Below are positions 43,788-51,217 of a stretch of 64,000 nt of DNA, in pieces. Origin of the DNA: Tateyamaria sp947503385 (GTDB lineage: Bacteria > Pseudomonadota > Alphaproteobacteria > Rhodobacterales > Rhodobacteraceae); NCBI RefSeq assembly GCF_051195235.1, contig NZ_JBNFZM010000007.1, positions 124,001 to 188,000 of the forward strand. Direction: 5' to 3'. The position numbers and the translations under genes were made by a program. Each line of letters opens with the position of its first letter. Position 1 is the first letter of the stretch. The notes beneath the pieces were generated by a model, which was given only the letters and a program-made list of their open reading frames with translations, searched no databases and was not told where the DNA came from.

Positions 43788-45188
43788 CTAGACGGACGGA
43801 TAGCAGAAACTGTCCGTCGAACAGTCGCCGCCCTCAAGCCGTATCTGGTGACTGCGATAGCCTTCTGGGAACTTCGTCCAGAAGTCCTTGTCCAACGTCA
43901 GGCCACCGTTCTCGCCGACATGCGCCATGACCATCGCGGCGCCACGCTCGCCGGGATAGAACTGGTCGTCCCATGTGGAATAGAGCGAGTTGGTCCAGTA
44001 GACCCGTTTGCCGTCGCGGCTGATCTCGACCATCTGGGGCCCATAGCCAAAATCCTCGCCGTTGGGATGCTTGGTCTTGGCGACGATGCCGCCGATCTCG
44101 ACCTTGCCCGCCAGCACCGGGTTCATCGGGTCGGACACATCGTATTGATGCATCTCGCCCAGACCCCAGCACGCGACATAGAGGTACTTGTCATCAAGGC
44201 TCAGGTCGATATCCGTGACCAGCGGCGGCACCGCACCAAACCCTTTGAGCAGGTCGGGCAGGTCGTCGGCATCGGCGGGCACGGGGTCGATGGTGATGGT
44301 CTTTTTCGCCTGCCATTCGCCATTCTCATCCCGCCACCAGGTAAAGATTGCGCCTTGCAGATTGGTGGTGTCGACCACCACACCGCAGAAGCCATATTCC
44401 TTGACCGGGTCGTGGGCGGGCCGGATTTCCAGTGCCATCTGGTGGTTTTCACCCAGATCGATGGATTTGGTTACCTTGCGCCCACGCAGATCCCAGAAGT
44501 GGATCGTGTGGCCGTATTTGTTCGACAACAGATCCTCGGGCACCACGCCGTTCTCGAATTGCGGCGGCAGGCCCCATTCGCTGCTGACCATGTAGTCGCG
44601 CGGCAGGTTCCACCAGAAATCATAGTGCTTGTCCTGAATGCCCCGGTCCATCTCATAGCGGCCAAGGATTTCAAAGGTCTCGCAATCCATGATGAAGATG
44701 CCCGGAGGGCCGTCGGTGCCATCTTCACCACCGCCACCAAGGGTCGAAACATAGATGCCTTCGGGGCCGCAATGGATCGTGTGGGGACGGGAATAACCCG
44801 TTTTGGCAAAGAGCTCTTCGGGTTCGATCACCTTGTGGACCTTGGCCTTGAGCGGTTCCTTGACGTCGATGATGTAGATGCGGGACGACCGGATGCCGGG
44901 AATGATCAGGTAGCGGCGTTCGAAAAACGCGTGCCCCGTCAGCGGCGACAGTGCCGAGGAACAGGCATTCCAGCCGAAATGGTGAAACTCGTCGCCAAGG
45001 TTGTCGACATAAAGTTCGTGCACGATCTGACTGTAGGTGCTGCTTTCGGGGTCCACGTCCACAACAGCCAATCCATCGGGTTTCGTGCCGTCCGGGCTGA
45101 GCATCAGCGTAAACGCCAGTTTCTCGACCGGAGCGTTGATTGCGTCTTTGGGCGAGGGGTAAAATGTCGGATCAGGTCTTAAATTCAT
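43788..45188 (-). CDS. SBP56 family protein, methanethiol oxidase-like
   Basis: 466 residues from ATG 45188 with AGGGAGG upstream. It aligns along its length with selenium-binding protein SBP56 / methanethiol oxidase: DGLAVVDVDPESSTYSQIVHEL, DEFHHFGWNACSSA, SSRIYIIDVKEPLKAKVHKVIEP, VTDIDLSLDDKYLYVACWGLGEMHQYDVSDP, GPQMVEISRDGKRVYWTNSLYSTWDDQFYP, and C-terminal GGDCSTD. The family converts methanethiol to H2S, formaldehyde and H2O2 (bacterial forms use copper). No signal peptide is visible, and the Cys equal to human Cys57 is Ser. It follows the gntR gene and is near dmdA, which makes methanethiol, so an MTO role fits. Confidence 0.82.
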   Translation of the reverse strand: MNLRPDPTFYPSPKDAINAPVEKLAFTLMLSPDGTKPDGLAVVDVDPESSTYSQIVHELYVDNLGDEFHHFGWNACSSALSPLTGHAFFERRYLIIPGIRSSRIYIIDVKEPLKAKVHKVIEPEELFAKTGYSRPHTIHCGPEGIYVSTLGGGGEDGTDGPPGIFIMDCETFEILGRYEMDRGIQDKHYDFWWNLPRDYMVSSEWGLPPQFENGVVPEDLLSNKYGHTIHFWDLRGRKVTKSIDLGENHQMALEIRPAHDPVKEYGFCGVVVDTTNLQGAIFTWWRDENGEWQAKKTITIDPVPADADDLPDLLKGFGAVPPLVTDIDLSLDDKYLYVACWGLGEMHQYDVSDPMNPVLAGKVEIGGIVAKTKHPNGEDFGYGPQMVEISRDGKRVYWTNSLYSTWDDQFYPGERGAAMVMAHVGENGGLTLDKDFWTKFPEGYRSHQIRLEGGDCSTDSFCYPSV

Positions 45189-45255
45189 AACGTCCTCCCT
45201 GACGTGTGGTCTGAATGCGATGCCCGGCCCCATGCGGTTATTGTTCTGTCAGGGA

Positions 45256-46011
45256 TCAGGCGGATGTTTGCTCCTTTGACGTGGCCTTTTGCGCCCGCGC
45301 GGTGACGACAGAATGCGCCAGCTCGCGGGTATAGGCTTCTAGTTTTATGAGGGTTGCGTCGGTCTTGGCGGCGTCCTGCGCTTCAACCGCGTCGGCAATG
45401 TCGGTGTGCAGCGCCACGATCGCCTCGCGCGACCGCGCGGTGAAGGTGATCATGTTCATCAGGGGCTGCATCGCCTCGACCGCGCCCGCCAACTGGTAGC
45501 TGAGCACCTTGTTGCCCGCACCATCCACCAACGCCCGGTGAAAGGTCACGTCCGACGCGCAGAACGCCTCGTCCGTCAGGCCCGGCTGGCACTGGCGATG
45601 GATTTCGGCCCGCATCGTAGCCAGATGATCCGGTGTGCGGCGCTGCGCGGCCAGTGGCGCACAGGCGCGTTCCAGCGCATAGCGCGCCTCGCAGGCCACA
45701 TCAAAACTCACCGCATTCATGCTGAGCAACAGAGATGCCGTGGTCACTTGCTGGTCATAAGCGTCCTCGAATCGCAGGCGATTCACAAAAGCGCCACCCG
45801 TGGCGCCGCGCTGTGTCCGGATCAGCGATTGCGCCGCCAGCCGCTTGAGCGCCTCGCGGACCGTGGGCCGCGATACTTCAAAATGATCTGCCAGTTCCGC
45901 CTCTGACGGCAGGCGCTGATCCACGATCAACTGACCACCCACAATCTCTGCGCGGATCGCCTCGGCGATCTGGGCGGAGAGGTCCTTGGTGCTGTCGGGG
46001 TCAATTTTCAT
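45256..46011 (-). CDS. GntR family transcriptional regulator, FCD type
   Basis: 251 residues. N-terminal winged helix with LPSEAELADHFEVSRPTVREALKRLAAQSLIRTQRGATGG, the GntR signature. The C-terminal FCD ligand domain has the helical pattern and likely metal/ligand residues in ASDVTFHRALVDGAGNKVLS. It is divergent from the DUF2182-dmdA operon and upstream of the SBP56 gene (67 bases). GntR regulators are known next to dmdA in other roseobacters. It likely controls both directions through paired sites at 46013-46036. The inducer is not known; a DMSP-derived product is a reasonable guess. Confidence 0.9.
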   Translation of the reverse strand: MKIDPDSTKDLSAQIAEAIRAEIVGGQLIVDQRLPSEAELADHFEVSRPTVREALKRLAAQSLIRTQRGATGGAFVNRLRFEDAYDQQVTTASLLLSMNAVSFDVACEARYALERACAPLAAQRRTPDHLATMRAEIHRQCQPGLTDEAFCASDVTFHRALVDGAGNKVLSYQLAGAVEAMQPLMNMITFTARSREAIVALHTDIADAVEAQDAAKTDATLIKLEAYTRELAHSVVTARAQKATSKEQTSA

Positions 46012-46037
46012 TTGTCTTACATTTTAATGTCTGACAT
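46012..46037. promoter_or_regulatory. Twin GntR-type operator half-palindromes
   Basis: TGTCTTACA at 46013-46021 and the perfect palindrome TGTCTGACA at 46028-46036, 15 bases apart, fit GntR/FadR TGTnnnACA-type sites. They lie right at the gntR start. A possible -35/-10 pair for the rightward operon (TTGTCT at 46012, CATTTA at 46035, 17-base spacer) overlaps them. Confidence 0.6.
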
Positions 46038-46100
46038 TTAATCTGCCAAGAGAAATGTGCTCAGGGTTGAGTCGCGCTGTTTGGGCTTTAGGGAGGTCTC

Positions 46101-46889
46101 ATGCCGCATCTGATCCGCTCCACGCTGTGGCTGGGGTTCTTCGGGGCCATTCTTGCGTCTTGGTGGGTCATGTTTTCCATGTCTGTGAACATGGATGTCG
46201 ACCTGTTGGGACGCCCCGGTGAGATGGGCGCGCGCATGGCCGCGATGGACCCGCGGATGCCGATGTATATGCCGATGGCGCATTTTGGCCCGCTCTTTAC
46301 GATGTGGGCGATCATGATGGCGGCCATGATGCTGCCGACACTGGTGCCGACCTTGCGCAGTTATGAGGACCTGATGGTCAGTGCGGACGGCACGCGCACC
46401 GGGTGGTTGGGTGTCGTGCTGGGCTATTTCGTTGTGTGGGTGGCGTTCGCTGCGATTATCGCGGGCGTGCAATTGGCGCTGCTGTATGGCGGGGTGATCG
46501 ACATGCTGGGCATTTCCAAGACAACCACCTTCGCGGGACTATTGCTGCTTGCGGTGGGGGCGTTCCAGTTTACCCGCGCCAAAGAGGTCTGCCACGGCGT
46601 TTGCCACAGCCCGATGATGTATTTCCTGGGCCATTGGCGCACCGGGTTTCGGGGCGGTGTGCGCATGGGGCTGGGTCTGGGCGCGTTTTGCGTGGGCTGC
46701 TGCTGGGGGTTCATGGCGCTTGGCTTTGTCGGCGGGGTAATGAGCCTGCTTTGGATGGGCCTTGCCACGTTGTTTATGGTCATCGAAAAACTGCCCCAGA
46801 TCGGGCATTTTGTGACCAAACCGATGGGGGTCGTGCTGACCCTTGCGGGGTTGGCCGTTCTGGCCTGGCCCTATGCGATAGGAGGATAA
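46101..46889 (+). CDS. DUF2182 integral membrane protein
   Basis: 262 residues with AGGGAGG before the ATG. About six or seven membrane segments; Met-rich MDPRMPMYMPMAHFGPLFTMWAIMMAAMMLPTL and CHGVCHSPMMYF and CVGCCWGFMALGFVGGVMSL hold Met, Cys and His side chains in and near membrane segments. The family is described as a predicted metal-binding membrane protein and usually pairs with DUF1326, as here. It starts the operon that ends in dmdA and is followed after one base by DUF1326. I infer copper or other soft-metal handling. Confidence 0.85.
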   Translation: MPHLIRSTLWLGFFGAILASWWVMFSMSVNMDVDLLGRPGEMGARMAAMDPRMPMYMPMAHFGPLFTMWAIMMAAMMLPTLVPTLRSYEDLMVSADGTRTGWLGVVLGYFVVWVAFAAIIAGVQLALLYGGVIDMLGISKTTTFAGLLLLAVGAFQFTRAKEVCHGVCHSPMMYFLGHWRTGFRGGVRMGLGLGAFCVGCCWGFMALGFVGGVMSLLWMGLATLFMVIEKLPQIGHFVTKPMGVVLTLAGLAVLAWPYAIGG

Positions 46890-46890
46890 G

Positions 46891-47598
46891 ATGGCGGTGA
46901 AAAAACGACCCGATGCGGACAAGCTCCCCATCAGCCAACGGATCGACAGCCGGATGCCCAACCCGGGGCGGCGCCAGATGCGTCCGACCGAATGGGCGAT
47001 CAAGGGCGAGCTTTTTCTGAATTGCTCCTGCGAGGTGTTCTGCCCCTGCGTGGTAAGCCTTGGTGCGCACCCGCCAACCGAAGGGCATTGCTATGCGTGG
47101 ATGGCCATCGCCATCGACGAAGGCCATTTCGAAGGCGAGGACCTGAGCGGCCTGAACGTGGGTCTCATGGTCGAAATTCCGGGTCGCATGGGCGAGGGCG
47201 GCTGGAAGGTCGCGGCTTATGTGGACGAACGCGCCAGCGGCAAGGCCTATAACGGCATCCTGCAGATTTTCTCGGGTGCGGCGGGCGGCACGACGGGTCT
47301 GTTTACCATGCTGGTCAGTGACATCCGCGGGGCGGAGCGTGAAAAGGTCGAGATCGTGCGCGAAGGCAAGAAGCGGGGCCTCTATATCGGGCGCAAAATT
47401 CAGGGCGAGATCGAGATGATCGACGGCAAATCGCCCGACCACCCGGTGATGATCAGCAATTCCAAATACTGGATGGGTCCCGACATTATCGCCGCGCGCG
47501 GCGTGAAATCCAAAGTGCGTGACTACGGTCGTATCTGGGACTTTGGCGGCAAATCGGCCGAGATCTGCCCGATCGACTGGAAAGGCCCCAAACCATGA
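46891..47598 (+). CDS. DUF1326 domain protein
   Basis: 235 residues. The conserved Cys cluster is ELFLNCSCEVFCPCVVSLG, followed by GHCYAWMAIAIDEGHFEGEDLSGLNVGLMVEIPG and SGAAGGTTGLFTML, the DUF1326 pattern. The N-terminal 30 residues are basic, without signal peptide. The Cys cluster could hold a metal or react with thiols. AGGAGG for its ATG lies in the end of the DUF2182 gene, so translation is coupled. Partner of DUF2182; function unproven. Confidence 0.85.
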   Translation: MAVKKRPDADKLPISQRIDSRMPNPGRRQMRPTEWAIKGELFLNCSCEVFCPCVVSLGAHPPTEGHCYAWMAIAIDEGHFEGEDLSGLNVGLMVEIPGRMGEGGWKVAAYVDERASGKAYNGILQIFSGAAGGTTGLFTMLVSDIRGAEREKVEIVREGKKRGLYIGRKIQGEIEMIDGKSPDHPVMISNSKYWMGPDIIAARGVKSKVRDYGRIWDFGGKSAEICPIDWKGPKP

Positions 47599-48104
47599 TC
47601 GACGCGGGTTATGTACGTACCATGGCCCGTTACAACGCCTGGCAGAACCAACAACTGATGGAAATGCTAGCAGGTGTGCCGGACGACATATTGCGCAAGG
47701 ATCGCGGGGCTTTCTTTGGGTCCATCATGGAGACGCTGAACCACATCCTGTGGGCCGATTTTATGTGGATGAGCCGATTTGACGCGGGATTTCCCGCGCC
47801 AGAGGTGCCCGCCGAACAGCACAAAGAATTCACACCCACGTTCGCCGTGTGGAGCGCCGAACGCTTCCGCATGGATGGGGCCATCCGGCTCTGGGCGGAT
47901 GCGCTGGACACTGTTGCGCTCAAGGGGGAATTGTCTTGGTACTCCGGGATGATGAAAAAGGACTTTCGCGCGCCTTTCGAAAGCTGCGTGATGCATTTGT
48001 TTACGCACCAGACCCATCATCGGGGTCAGTTGCACGCCATGATGACCGCTGCGGGCCTGACCGCGCCGGTCAGTGATATCATCTTTATGCCAGAGGACGA
48101 CTGA
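47595..48104 (+). CDS. DinB-family metal-dependent protein
   Basis: 169 residues; a four-helix DinB bundle. The metal His are in METLNHILWADFMWM (first His) and HLFTHQTHHRGQLHAMM (second and third), the canonical H...HxxxH arrangement. DinB-superfamily enzymes include thiol-dependent S-transferases (mycothiol, bacillithiol, glutathione type). It overlaps DUF1326 (ATGA) and dmdA (TGATG), so it is made in step with DmdA. It could act on a thiol or methylthio product; inference only. Confidence 0.88.
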   Translation: MIDAGYVRTMARYNAWQNQQLMEMLAGVPDDILRKDRGAFFGSIMETLNHILWADFMWMSRFDAGFPAPEVPAEQHKEFTPTFAVWSAERFRMDGAIRLWADALDTVALKGELSWYSGMMKKDFRAPFESCVMHLFTHQTHHRGQLHAMMTAAGLTAPVSDIIFMPEDD

Positions 48105-49207
48105 TGGCCGTCATATCCCCATCGCGCCGCCTGCGCCGCACACCGTTTTCCGAAGGGGTCGAGGCCGCGGGCGTCAAAGCCTACACCGTCTACAACCGGA
48201 TGCTGCTGCCCACGGTGTTTGAAAGCGTCGAGGCCGACTATCGCCACCTGAAGGACCATGTGCAGGTCTGGGACGTCTCGGTGGAGCGGCAGGTTGAACT
48301 GCGCGGCCCGGATGCGGGCCGCCTGATGCAAATGCTGACCCCGCGCGATCTGCGCCGGATGTTGCCGGGGCAGTGCTATTACGTGCCCATCGTGGATGAG
48401 ACCGGCGGGATGCTGAACGACCCCGTGGCGGTCAAGCTGAGCGAAGACCGTTGGTGGATCTCCATTGCGGATTCGGATTTGCTGCTGTGGGTCAAGGGGA
48501 TCGCCAATGGCTACCGGCTGGATGTGCTGGTGGACGAACCGGACGTGTCACCGCTGGCGGTACAGGGTCCCAAGGCCGATGCACTGATGGAACGGGTTTT
48601 TGGCGAGCGGGTGCGTGACATCCGGTTTTTCCGCTTTGACATGTTCCAGTATGAGGGCCTTGATCTGGCCATTGCGCGGTCGGGCTATTCCAAACAGGGC
48701 GGGTTCGAGATTTACCTGCCCGACAGCGCCCTTGGCATGGCGCTCTGGAACGACCTTTTCACGGCTGGAGAGGACTTGGAGGTGCGCGCAGGCTGCCCCA
48801 ATGGCATCGAACGGATCGAAGGCGGCCTGCTGAGTTACGGCAACGACATGACCGACGACAACACTCCGCATGAATGCGGGCTGGGCCGGTTCTGCGACAC
48901 GCAGACCGCCATCGGCTGTATCGGGCGCGATGCGCTGTTGCGGGTGTCCAAGGAAGGGCCGGTGCAACAGATCCGTCCCATCGCAATCCACGGCGACGCG
49001 GTGCCGCCCTGCGACCGGGCGTGGCCCGTCTTCGGCAACGGCAAGCGGGTGGGGCAGGTGACAAGCGCCGCCTGGAGCCCGGATTTCGAGACCAACGTAT
49101 CCATTGGCATGGTGCGCATGACCCACTGGGATGCCGGAACGGCATTGGAGGTCGAGACGCCCGATGGTATGCGGGGCGCAACGGTTCAGGACGCCTTCTG
49201 GCTTTGA
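48104..49207 (+). CDS. dmdA: Dimethylsulfoniopropionate demethylase
   Basis: 367 residues. A GcvT-type THF-dependent aminomethyltransferase fold. The sequence matches DmdA of roseobacters closely in memory: RRTPFSEGVEAAGVKAYTVYN, MLLPTVFESVEADYRHLK, DVSVERQVELRGPDAGRLMQML, PGQCYYVPIVDETGGML, ARSGYSKQGGFEIYL, RAGCPNGIERIEGGLLSYGNDMT and FCDTQTAIGCIGRDALL. It moves a methyl group from DMSP to THF, giving methylmercaptopropionate. It is last of the tight DUF2182-DUF1326-DinB-dmdA run. acuI follows after a repeat copy. Confidence 0.95.
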   Translation: MAVISPSRRLRRTPFSEGVEAAGVKAYTVYNRMLLPTVFESVEADYRHLKDHVQVWDVSVERQVELRGPDAGRLMQMLTPRDLRRMLPGQCYYVPIVDETGGMLNDPVAVKLSEDRWWISIADSDLLLWVKGIANGYRLDVLVDEPDVSPLAVQGPKADALMERVFGERVRDIRFFRFDMFQYEGLDLAIARSGYSKQGGFEIYLPDSALGMALWNDLFTAGEDLEVRAGCPNGIERIEGGLLSYGNDMTDDNTPHECGLGRFCDTQTAIGCIGRDALLRVSKEGPVQQIRPIAIHGDAVPPCDRAWPVFGNGKRVGQVTSAAWSPDFETNVSIGMVRMTHWDAGTALEVETPDGMRGATVQDAFWL

Positions 49208-49216
49208 CGTGCGGGA

Positions 49217-49269
49217 CTGAGGGGCCAGCCCCTCAGACACCCCGGGATTTTTTTGGAACAGAGACGGGG
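49217..49269 (+). repeat. Intergenic hairpin-plus-core repeat, copy 3
   Basis: A perfect hairpin CTGAGGGG-ccag-CCCCTCAG (49217-49236) is followed by CCCCGGGATTTTTTTGGAACAG, ending GAGACGGGG. It lies in the dmdA-acuI gap and could uncouple the two genes by attenuation or stabilise dmdA mRNA. Confidence 0.75.
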
Positions 49270-49294
49270 ACATCCCCGCGACATGGAGAGCGAT

Positions 49295-50281
49295 ATGTTC
49301 AATGCACTGGTGGTCAATAAGGATGAAGACAGCGGCAAGACCTCTGCTGCGGTGACCGAGCTGTCATTGGACGATCTTCCCGCAGGCGAAGTGACCGTTG
49401 CCGTCGAATATTCGACGGTGAACTACAAGGACGGACTGTGCATCGGGCCGGGTGGCGGTCTGGTGCGGAACTATCCGCATGTGCCGGGCATCGATTTTGC
49501 GGGCACCGTCGAGGCGTCGGATGATGATCGCTACACGCCCGGTGACAAGGTTGTCCTGACCGGCTGGCGCGTGGGCGAGGCGCATTGGGGTGGCTATGCG
49601 CAAAAGGCGCGGGTCAAGGCGGACTGGCTGGTGCCACTGCCTGCGGGGCTGGACACGCGGCAGGCGATGGCGGTGGGCACCGCCGGGTTCACCGCCATGC
49701 TGGCTGTCATGGCGCTCGAAGATCACGGGCTGAAAGGTGGTCCGGTGTTGGTCACCGGGGCCGCGGGCGGTGTGGGGTCTGTCGCGACCGCAATCCTTGC
49801 CAATCTGGGCCATGAGGTTGCGGGTGTGACCGGGCGGCCCGAGACTGCGGATTATCTGACCTCACTTGGGGCCACGCAGATTGTGGCACGCGAAGAGCTG
49901 AACGAGACCACCAAACGCCCGCTCGAAGGCGAAACATGGGGCGGCTGCGTGGACGCGGTTGGTGGCGCAATGCTGGCGCGGCTGCTGGGCCAGATGCAAT
50001 ACGGCGCGAGCGTTGCTGCCGTTGGGCTGGCCGGTGGGGCAGGCTTGCCCGCCACTGTCATTCCCTTTTTGTTGCGCGGCGTGAACCTTTTGGGCATCGA
50101 CAGCGTCATGCAGCCCTATGACAACCGGGTTCGCGCATGGGAGCGGATCGCCAAGGACCTGCCGATGGACAAGCTGGAGGCGATGGTGCAACCCGCGACC
50201 CTGTCTGACCTGCCGCAACTGGGTGCCGACATTCTCAAAGGTCAGGTCAAGGGCCGCGCGGTTGTGGATGTGAACGCCTAG
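49295..50281 (+). CDS. acuI: Acryloyl-CoA reductase AcuI
   Basis: 328 residues from ATG 49295 with GGAG upstream. A zinc-independent medium-chain dehydrogenase/reductase. Segments STVNYKDGLCIGPGGGLVRNYPHVPGIDFAGTVEAS, GTAGFTAMLAVMALEDHG, the NADP loop VTGAAGGVGSVATAILA, and GRAVVDVNA at the end match AcuI of the YhdH family. It reduces acryloyl-CoA, toxic product of DMSP breakdown, to propionyl-CoA with NADPH. The dmdA-acuI order is known in roseobacters. It overlaps the convergent membrane-protein gene by four bases. Confidence 0.95.
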   Translation: MFNALVVNKDEDSGKTSAAVTELSLDDLPAGEVTVAVEYSTVNYKDGLCIGPGGGLVRNYPHVPGIDFAGTVEASDDDRYTPGDKVVLTGWRVGEAHWGGYAQKARVKADWLVPLPAGLDTRQAMAVGTAGFTAMLAVMALEDHGLKGGPVLVTGAAGGVGSVATAILANLGHEVAGVTGRPETADYLTSLGATQIVAREELNETTKRPLEGETWGGCVDAVGGAMLARLLGQMQYGASVAAVGLAGGAGLPATVIPFLLRGVNLLGIDSVMQPYDNRVRAWERIAKDLPMDKLEAMVQPATLSDLPQLGADILKGQVKGRAVVDVNA

Positions 50282-50565
50282 GACGGCAACGGCAACTGCT
50301 GGCGTGTCACCAGTCCGACGCCTCCACCAATCAACTGGGCGGCGGCGGCGGGCAGACCACCGAAGAGCAGGATAATCATATAGGCCAGCCCATCCCAACC
50401 GGATGCTTGGGTCGCCGCCATAAACAGGCCCAGCGACACCACCGCAATCAGACCCAGCACGGACCAGAACAGTGGCTTTGCGCGCAGATGCACGGTGAGC
50501 CACCCAAAAACACCTGCGACGAGGGCAATCCCGGCTGGGATGGCAAACATGGTCATATCACTCAT
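50278..50565 (-). CDS. Small membrane protein, unknown
   Basis: 95 residues from ATG 50565 (AAGGAG 8 bases upstream; the ORF extends to 50592 but the operator lies there). Three hydrophobic segments (FAIPAGIALVAGVFGWLTV, WSVLGLIAVVSLGLFMAA, GLAYMIILLFGGLPAAAAQLIGGGVGLV). No known family recognised. It is preceded by twin palindromes at 50579-50620, so it is probably regulated. Confidence 0.6.
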   Translation of the reverse strand: MSDMTMFAIPAGIALVAGVFGWLTVHLRAKPLFWSVLGLIAVVSLGLFMAATQASGWDGLAYMIILLFGGLPAAAAQLIGGGVGLVTRQQLPLPS

Positions 50566-50578
50566 TTTTCTTGCTCCT

Positions 50579-50620
50579 TGAACGATGTTCACGATTTAGG
50601 AAGAACGTGAACGTTGTTCA
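50579..50620. promoter_or_regulatory. Twin palindromes TGAACGATGTTCA and TGAACGTTGTTCA
   Basis: Two 13-base near-identical palindromes of form TGAAC-nnn-GTTCA at 50579-50591 and 50608-50620, centres 29 bases apart, just upstream of the small membrane protein. They look like operators for a TetR-type or similar dimer. The first is one base from the Shine-Dalgarno. No regulator gene is adjacent. Confidence 0.55.
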
Positions 50621-50746
50621 AGAAGGCGTGTGAAAATAATTTCAGACGCCTGTCTCACGACGCATAGATCGTCGCAGCAATGAGGCTGGCGCTTTTTACG
50701 ATCTCCGTTAGGGTGCCGCGACATCAGCGACAAAAGAGGGCAGGTC

Positions 50747-51163
50747 ATGACCGCCTATGACGACCAGAACATCTTTGCCAAGATCCTGCGGGGCGAAATT
50801 CCAAACGTGACCGTCTATGAAGATGACGACACGTTGTGTTTTATGGATATTATGCCACGCACGGATGGGCATTGCCTTGTGATCCCCAAGACACCGTGCC
50901 GGAACGTGCTGGATGCGAGCGACGCGCAACTGGCCGCGGTGATGCGGACGGTCAGACGGGTGGCCCGTGCCGCCAAGGCCGGATTTGACGCAGACGGGAT
51001 CACCTTGCAGCAGTTCAACGAGACGGCAGGCGGGCAGGAAGTGTTTCACCTGCATTTTCACATCCATCCAAGGCACGAAGGCGTCGCGATGCGCCCGCCG
51101 GGCACCATGGGGGATATGGACGCGATCAAGGCCCATGCGGAGAAAATCCGCGCGGCCCTCTAG
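50747..51163 (+). CDS. HIT-family nucleotide hydrolase
   Basis: 138 residues. The histidine triad is HLHFHIHPRHEG, and the N-terminal IFAKILRGEIPNVTVYEDDDTLCFMDIMP is typical of HinT-like phosphoramidases. It hydrolyses AMP-lysine-type or dinucleotide substrates. AGGGCAGG lies before the ATG. A bidirectional terminator follows. Confidence 0.93.
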   Translation: MTAYDDQNIFAKILRGEIPNVTVYEDDDTLCFMDIMPRTDGHCLVIPKTPCRNVLDASDAQLAAVMRTVRRVARAAKAGFDADGITLQQFNETAGGQEVFHLHFHIHPRHEGVAMRPPGTMGDMDAIKAHAEKIRAAL

Positions 51164-51175
51164 TTCAATACAAAA

Positions 51176-51196
51176 GGGGCGCCGGTCGGGCGCCCC
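51176..51196. terminator. Bidirectional GC hairpin between HIT and BCCT genes
   Basis: Perfect arms GGGGCGCC/GGCGCCCC with a GGTCG loop. On the minus strand, reading away from the BCCT gene, the stem is followed by TTTTG; on the plus strand no T-run follows. Likely a terminator mainly for the BCCT gene. Confidence 0.65.
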
Positions 51197-51217
51197 TGCC
51201 GCATTCAGGTGCCGGTC

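Noticed and set aside
50579..50620. Possible LexA box (GTTCn7GTTC or GAACn7GAAC) upstream of the small membrane gene
   Set aside because: The spacing of GAAC/GTTC elements is 3, not 7, so it is palindromic rather than the direct repeat used by alphaproteobacterial LexA.
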